From positions 1 through 64,000 of the forward strand of contig PCTW01000054.1 in the NCBI GenBank assembly GCA_002786715.1: a stretch of DNA of 64,000 nucleotides, read 5' to 3'. Made by a program: the position numbers and the translations under genes. The stretch comes from Bdellovibrio sp. CG22_combo_CG10-13_8_21_14_all_39_27. Its GTDB lineage: Bacteria > Bdellovibrionota > Bacteriovoracia > Bacteriovoracales > Bacteriovoracaceae. Shown piece after piece: positions 60,341 to 64,000 of this stretch (its first letter is position 1; every line of letters starts with the position of its first letter). Under the pieces are notes generated by a model that saw nothing but the letters and a program-made list of their open reading frames with translations, did not search any database and was not told where the DNA came from.

Positions 60341-60996
60341 ACTCTAATATACTTACAAGCTTCTTTGATAAGAGAATCAGAGAGCTTGTGAGTTTCTTTT
60401 GCAATTATTCTAAATTCCCCGGTGCAACCATTCTCTAATAGTTTTTCATGACCTAGTTTCGACTTTACAGGATCCACTATAAGATCGTGCTCACCATTGA
60501 GAGAGATCACTTCAGCATTAATTTCTTTCACTAATTTATCCCATCTCCAAGCGCCATTAATGCCAATGATTTTTTGAACTTGGCTCATTCGTTCTGCGCA
60601 GAAAAGAGATAGGTAAGCTCCTTGAGAATAAGATAGAATTGAAGTTGGTTTTTTATCTAGACCGAGTTCAATGAGTAAATTGGCAAGCGCGAGAGAAGGT
60701 GTTTGATAATCAATAGGAAATTGACCCGTCTGAGCATCAAAAAAATACCAAGCAAATCCTGAAAAAAGCTCATCCTCTTCTTTCCTCTTTGCTAGTGGAA
60801 ACTGGTTAACTAAAGGATAAGGACCTTGAGGGGCAATGACGGTTGCATTTTTAGGCATTAAATGAGCAAAGTTTTTAAACATGAAGTTCGCTTTTTGACC
60901 ATAACCATGAAGTAAGATTATGACTTGAGTTTCTTCATCACTTTTGCGTATTTCATACTCGATAGGAATTATGGTTTGAACTAATTTCTTCTCCAT
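60337..60996 (-). CDS. alpha/beta-hydrolase, phospholipase/carboxylesterase-like
   Basis: The 219-residue protein has the carboxylesterase YpfH-type outline: IILLHGYGQKANFM (oxyanion HG), NATVIAPQGPYPL, SILSYSQGAYLSLF with the Ser nucleophile, GEHDLIVDP (Asp) and KETHKLS (His). The nucleophile elbow is SYSQG, with Ser where the first Gly of GxSxG is usual, so activity may be altered. No signal peptide: cytoplasmic. It begins one base before the upstream kinase-like gene ends (TGATG), so they are coupled. Its 3' end overlaps the HTH gene. Confidence 0.75.
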   Translation of the reverse strand: MEKKLVQTIIPIEYEIRKSDEETQVIILLHGYGQKANFMFKNFAHLMPKNATVIAPQGPYPLVNQFPLAKRKEEDELFSGFAWYFFDAQTGQFPIDYQTPSLALANLLIELGLDKKPTSILSYSQGAYLSLFCAERMSQVQKIIGINGAWRWDKLVKEINAEVISLNGEHDLIVDPVKSKLGHEKLLENGCTGEFRIIAKETHKLSDSLIKEACKYIRV

Positions 60997-61649
60997 CAGA
61001 GATTAATACCTAATAGCCAGCAATAAAGACTTAAAAAGGTACCCATCGCCAGAGGAATGGTTAGGTTGTCATCGATTTTAATGGGTAGCATTTCAAAGGC
61101 TGATACTGAAATTGAAGTGAGTACGGCCATAAGCCAAACCCGCCAAGTTGAAAAATCAGAGCCAATAGAAAAGGTTAGGAGAGTGATGATAAAACTCGAA
61201 GAGAGAAAGGCCAAAGAGCCTTCTAAGGACTTTTCTTTGACGATATGTGTTTTTCCGTAGCTAATCCCGATCAATGCAGAGAGTGGATCAGAAATAGCAA
61301 GCGTGAAAACAGCAGTTACTGCGATGAGCTTTGGAAAGGTAAATATGGTCAACAAAAATCCCATGGCCATTGGAACGCCGGCGCTTTCTTTGAGTTGTTC
61401 TTCTGCACGATAGAGATACTTCATGAATGGAGCTAGCTTATTGGCAATGTGAGGATAATTAATTCGAATTTGCTCGAGGAGATAAACCAAACTGGCGGCA
61501 ATTCCTAAAATGGTGATGGCCTTTTCTCTGGATAGAAAGAGAACATAAATAATTGCGACACCAGAACCTGCTGACATATGAAAAAGTCTTCTTGGTATAT
61601 GAAGATTTTTCCTCGTTTTAGTTATTTCATTAGATGTTGTCGTTTCCAT
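60996..61649 (-). CDS. dolichol/phytol/diacylglycerol kinase-like CTP-dependent lipid kinase
   Basis: About six TM segments in 217 residues. RRLFHMSAGSGVAIIY is the family's N-terminal HxxxG motif, ISDPLSALIGISYGK the D-P motif and KSLEGSLAFL the KSxEGS motif; ALPIKIDDNLTIP-type sequence (EMLPIKIDDNL) near the end is the last conserved acidic block. The group (SEC59, VTE5, Dgk1) phosphorylates lipid alcohols with CTP. The substrate in this organism is not known. I start at 61649 (METTTS), since the longer form overlaps the next gene and adds a non-membrane leader. Confidence 0.8.
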   Translation of the reverse strand: METTTSNEITKTRKNLHIPRRLFHMSAGSGVAIIYVLFLSREKAITILGIAASLVYLLEQIRINYPHIANKLAPFMKYLYRAEEQLKESAGVPMAMGFLLTIFTFPKLIAVTAVFTLAISDPLSALIGISYGKTHIVKEKSLEGSLAFLSSSFIITLLTFSIGSDFSTWRVWLMAVLTSISVSAFEMLPIKIDDNLTIPLAMGTFLSLYCWLLGINL

Positions 61650-61662
61650 AATAAACCTATTT

Positions 61663-62151
61663 CTATTTGATCGGGTAAGTAAAATTTTGTTTTGCTTCTT
61701 CTCCACTGCTTTGTTTCGGACCATACGCTTGAATACTAATATGATCTTCAAAAACTTGCCAAGAGATGGGCATCGTACTTGTATAATTTTTAACGAGCTT
61801 TCTTTTTGGCAAAGAATATATCAAAAGATTTTCACCATGAATTCCTCTTTGTGTAACCACAAGTATATAGGGACTAAGTTCATCACCAATATCAACAGAC
61901 CTTAATTCTTGGAAAGAATCAGTAAGTATGGGGTAACTATCAGTTAGAATATCTTCTCCTTTCTTATTGATAACTTTAAGCAAGTGATCAGCCTTTTCTT
62001 CAACGACGATGGCTTCATACTCATCACTTTCATGACCTAACTTCGAATAAGAAACGACTTTTAGACCACGCATCTTTTGAAAAAGATCTTCAGCAAAAAC
62101 GGTGCTGGTCATCATTACAAAAATGAGGATGAGATTATTTAAGTTTTTCAT
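61663..62151 (-). CDS. secreted protein of unknown function
   Basis: Start at ATG 62151 gives a clean signal peptide (NLNNLILIFVMMTSTVFA); the frame from 62169 adds six residues and sits inside the upstream gene. The 145-residue mature part is strand-rich with no cysteines (VVSYSKLGHESDEYEAIVVEE, SYPILTDSFQELRSVDIGDE, ILVVTQRGIHGENLLIY). It overlaps by 17 bases the lysozyme-like gene upstream, so the two may work together at the cell wall or outside. No family recognised. Confidence 0.55.
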   Translation of the reverse strand: MKNLNNLILIFVMMTSTVFAEDLFQKMRGLKVVSYSKLGHESDEYEAIVVEEKADHLLKVINKKGEDILTDSYPILTDSFQELRSVDIGDELSPYILVVTQRGIHGENLLIYSLPKRKLVKNYTSTMPISWQVFEDHISIQAYGPKQSSGEEAKQNFTYPIK

Positions 62152-63553
62152 AACACCCCGGAGCTTCATTTGAACTCTTAATGCTGTTCATACAAGGTAA
62201 GCATCTATCAAGAACATTACTGATATATTGGGATTGAGAGTCCTGATCATAAGCAACAATAGCTTTTTTTAAAAGAGCATTGCCTTTTAATTTACCCTTA
62301 TTCTTCCAATCAATATGCTTGATGTTAAAGTTCATTACTCGAAGCATGATTTCAAGTTGAACTTCTGCGGAGCTACTTGATGCCTCGTGCAGTTCTCTTG
62401 GTGATAGATCTGAAAATGGCGAAGAGTACTTTGAAGTTAATGGAATTTGATCGCCTTCAACATGTGTCTTCAGCCACGTTAATGTTTTTCTGACTACGTG
62501 ATGAAGTCCATGAGCAGTTGAAACCATGCCTTTTGTATTATTACAATAGGTGTAGTTCATATTAATGGGATTCAATAAACCTCTTGTCTCTTGGTAAGAG
62601 ATACAGCTCAATAGGGCAGGAGTGATTAAAGGATGAATCACATTTGGGTTAAAGAGGTCTCGACTGAAATTCCCACTTGCCTTTACTTTGTCTTTCTTGA
62701 TTTCAGTAACGACATCTTTTGAGAGGTTTGATATTTTTGATGCTCTTTGTTCTATGTTGAGTCCAGCCCATTCAGTATTTTGCAGCAGTTCCTCTGATTT
62801 TTTTCTCATTTCATTCTGACAAGATTTTTTCCCTTTAATGGAGTTTCTAATGTCCATTAACTTTTTATAGGGACTTTTACTTGGATCGGTATTTACGACG
62901 CCGGCAGGTTTTCTTCCAGTTCTTGATTTTGGTCTTTCCGAATTGTTGTCAGCTTGAGTTGAAATACACTTACCACTTGGAGGACGATACCAATTAGGAA
63001 AGTCAAACTGAAGGGAGACCAATGTGCCTAGCTTTGATTTCAGAGCTGCTTCCTCATACGTTCCAGCTTCAATTTTATAGATACTGTTGCCATCAATTTG
63101 AGTTAGTGGCTCACCCTTTTTTGAAATGACTTCTCCTTCTGCATTGACCATGACAACAAGGTAGTGTTCTTTTCTCCCTTTTTCTTTTCCTAGAACGACG
63201 TATCGAGTTCCCTCTGGAGACCTGAATTGCAAACCTTTCTTTGTATCGATGAGAGGAAGAGAAGTTTCAATTTCATCTGAAATCGATTTGAATAAGTACT
63301 TTTGACTGACCTTGTATTTTTCATCTGAAACAGCTTGCCCGTCATCATCCACAACTTGAACATTTTGATACCATGTCGAAAGATTTTTGACTGGATCGCC
63401 ATCAAGTCGAATATAGTTGTGACGCTCGAGTTGCATCGATTCGCCATTTGGCGATAATAGACTCAAGCTCGAGTTGATCTGTTGATTAACAGATTCTATT
63501 GCCCAAGAGGGTTGAGATAGAATGATCAGCGAAATCAATATTAAAAATTTCAT
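62135..63553 (-). CDS. secreted protein with lysozyme-like fold signature
   Basis: Signal peptide to SWAIE. A strand-rich N-terminal part (about 20-190) precedes a 250-residue helical domain. In it, CISYQETRGLLNPINMNYTYCNNTKGMVSTAHGLHHVVRK resembles the start of lytic transglycosylase domains, with a glutamate in QETRG at the catalytic position and STAHGLHH at the STAxGLxQ position. This would make it a peptidoglycan lyase or a catalytically altered relative. Several cysteines (Cys in GKCIST, SCQNEM, RCLPCM) suggest oxidising compartment. Confidence in the fold is moderate only. Confidence 0.5.
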   Translation of the reverse strand: MKFLILISLIILSQPSWAIESVNQQINSSLSLLSPNGESMQLERHNYIRLDGDPVKNLSTWYQNVQVVDDDGQAVSDEKYKVSQKYLFKSISDEIETSLPLIDTKKGLQFRSPEGTRYVVLGKEKGRKEHYLVVMVNAEGEVISKKGEPLTQIDGNSIYKIEAGTYEEAALKSKLGTLVSLQFDFPNWYRPPSGKCISTQADNNSERPKSRTGRKPAGVVNTDPSKSPYKKLMDIRNSIKGKKSCQNEMRKKSEELLQNTEWAGLNIEQRASKISNLSKDVVTEIKKDKVKASGNFSRDLFNPNVIHPLITPALLSCISYQETRGLLNPINMNYTYCNNTKGMVSTAHGLHHVVRKTLTWLKTHVEGDQIPLTSKYSSPFSDLSPRELHEASSSSAEVQLEIMLRVMNFNIKHIDWKNKGKLKGNALLKKAIVAYDQDSQSQYISNVLDRCLPCMNSIKSSNEAPGCYEKLK

Positions 63554-63655
63554 AAGTGTCTTTTCGGAATTTCATGAACTTATATAAAGAAGATTAAGAC
63601 CGAGAAAAAGAGTCTGAAAGAGTCAGCGTCATTATTGATTTCAAAGTCTTATAAG

Positions 63656-64000
63656 CTAGAATGCCTTGAAGTTGACATCACTACTTGGTTTATTACCCAT
63701 GACGTTCTCAATTTTTTCTAAAACTGAAGAATCGATAAGAGGAATAATATCGAGGGCATCTAAATTCTCATCAAGCTGCTTCATGTTGCTTGCACCTAAA
63801 ATAACAGAAGAGACATTTTGATTCTTTAAGCACCAAGCTATAGATAATTTTGCTAAACTTGTTCCAAGTTCAGTTGAGATATTTTCAAGTTGATGAGCAA
63901 TTTCTAATTTATTTTTTCTTTCTTGATTAAAAAAGTGATCCTTAAGCCAAGCGAGATGTTCAAGAGATAAACGTGAATTTTCAGGAACGCCATTTTTGTA
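63656..64000 (-). CDS. aldo/keto reductase (3' end, cut by window edge)
   Basis: The stop codon TAG lies at 63656-63658 and the frame is open to the edge, covering 114 residues. The sequence YKNGVPENSRLSLEHLAWL, then SLAKLSIAWCLKNQNVSSVI and LGASNMKQLDENLDAL, is the C-terminal part of the potassium-channel-beta-like/YghZ group of aldo/keto reductases, with the NADPH-binding GASxxxQLxEN motif intact. It probably reduces carbonyl compounds with NADPH. The start and the catalytic tetrad lie outside the window. Confidence 0.85.
   Translation of the reverse strand, partial: YKNGVPENSRLSLEHLAWLKDHFFNQERKNKLEIAHQLENISTELGTSLAKLSIAWCLKNQNVSSVILGASNMKQLDENLDALDIIPLIDSSVLEKIENVMGNKPSSDVNFKAF

Overview
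The window is AT-rich and densely packed, with coding sequence on both strands and no rRNA, tRNA, CRISPR array, prophage or transposase that I can see. The best-supported assignment is a low-GC member of the Bdellovibrionota, of the Bacteriovorax/Peredibacter/Halobacteriovorax kind. The main reason is a compact Agl-Glt type envelope machine (45.6-56.9 kb), otherwise best known from Myxococcus gliding motility and Bdellovibrio relatives. Many secreted proteins match no family I know, and some genes start with GTG or TTG. This placement is inference from gene content, not from a marker gene.

Layout. 0.1-3.7 kb: PilZ membrane protein, lytic transglycosylase lipoprotein, HAD phosphatase, YfcH-like epimerase. 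3.7-5.2 kb: a MerR/B12-binding regulator with helically phased repeats upstream, then glutathione peroxidase. 5.3-9.1 kb: tesA-ybbA-ybbP operon with start/stop overlaps. 9.1-16.8 kb: a methyltransferase, a degenerate acyl-adenylate-synthetase-like gene behind a hairpin, a NosF/NosY-type ABC exporter, DUF2914, a hotdog thioesterase, YceI and a CxxCH lipoprotein. 16.8-24.6 kb: a minus-strand run of CxxCH proteins, a Tat-exported DUF1501 protein, two lipoproteins with the odd lipobox YTQC, and an LspA fused to a two-TM/HAMP tail. 24.7-31.1 kb: secreted metallopeptidase, CBS protein, bacterial Popeye protein, aminotransferase, a gene remnant, RecQ.

31.1-41.3 kb is a candidate undescribed lipid or small-molecule pathway. 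Two GNAT-like proteins, a Rieske oxygenase and a GH3-type acyl-amido synthetase form a coupled operon. Two fatty-acid desaturases and an MMPL-type RND transporter lie beyond it on the same strand. 41.3-45.6 kb holds a secreted protein coupled to a 921-residue fusion of an RnfD/NqrB-like membrane domain, seven FG-GAP/VCBS repeats and an ASPIC/UnbV domain.

45.6-57.1 kb is the Agl-Glt cluster. Reading from its promoter it encodes a CglB-like VWA lipoprotein, an outer-membrane barrel, a TPR protein, a small secreted protein, the AglR/Q/S TolQ-TolR-like motor, GltD-like and GltE-like TPR proteins, and the FHA/TonB-tail protein GltG. The likely logic is that the motor harvests proton-motive force, GltG couples it through the periplasm, the TPR proteins form the periplasmic part, and the barrel plus VWA lipoprotein form the surface contact.

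57.3-64 kb: small secreted proteins (one HExxH, one built of three Cys repeats), an intergenic region that looks like a structured RNA with its own terminator, a membrane-anchored HTH regulator, an esterase, a dolichol/phytol-kinase-like protein, a lysozyme-like secreted protein, and the 3' end of an aldo/keto reductase cut by the window edge.
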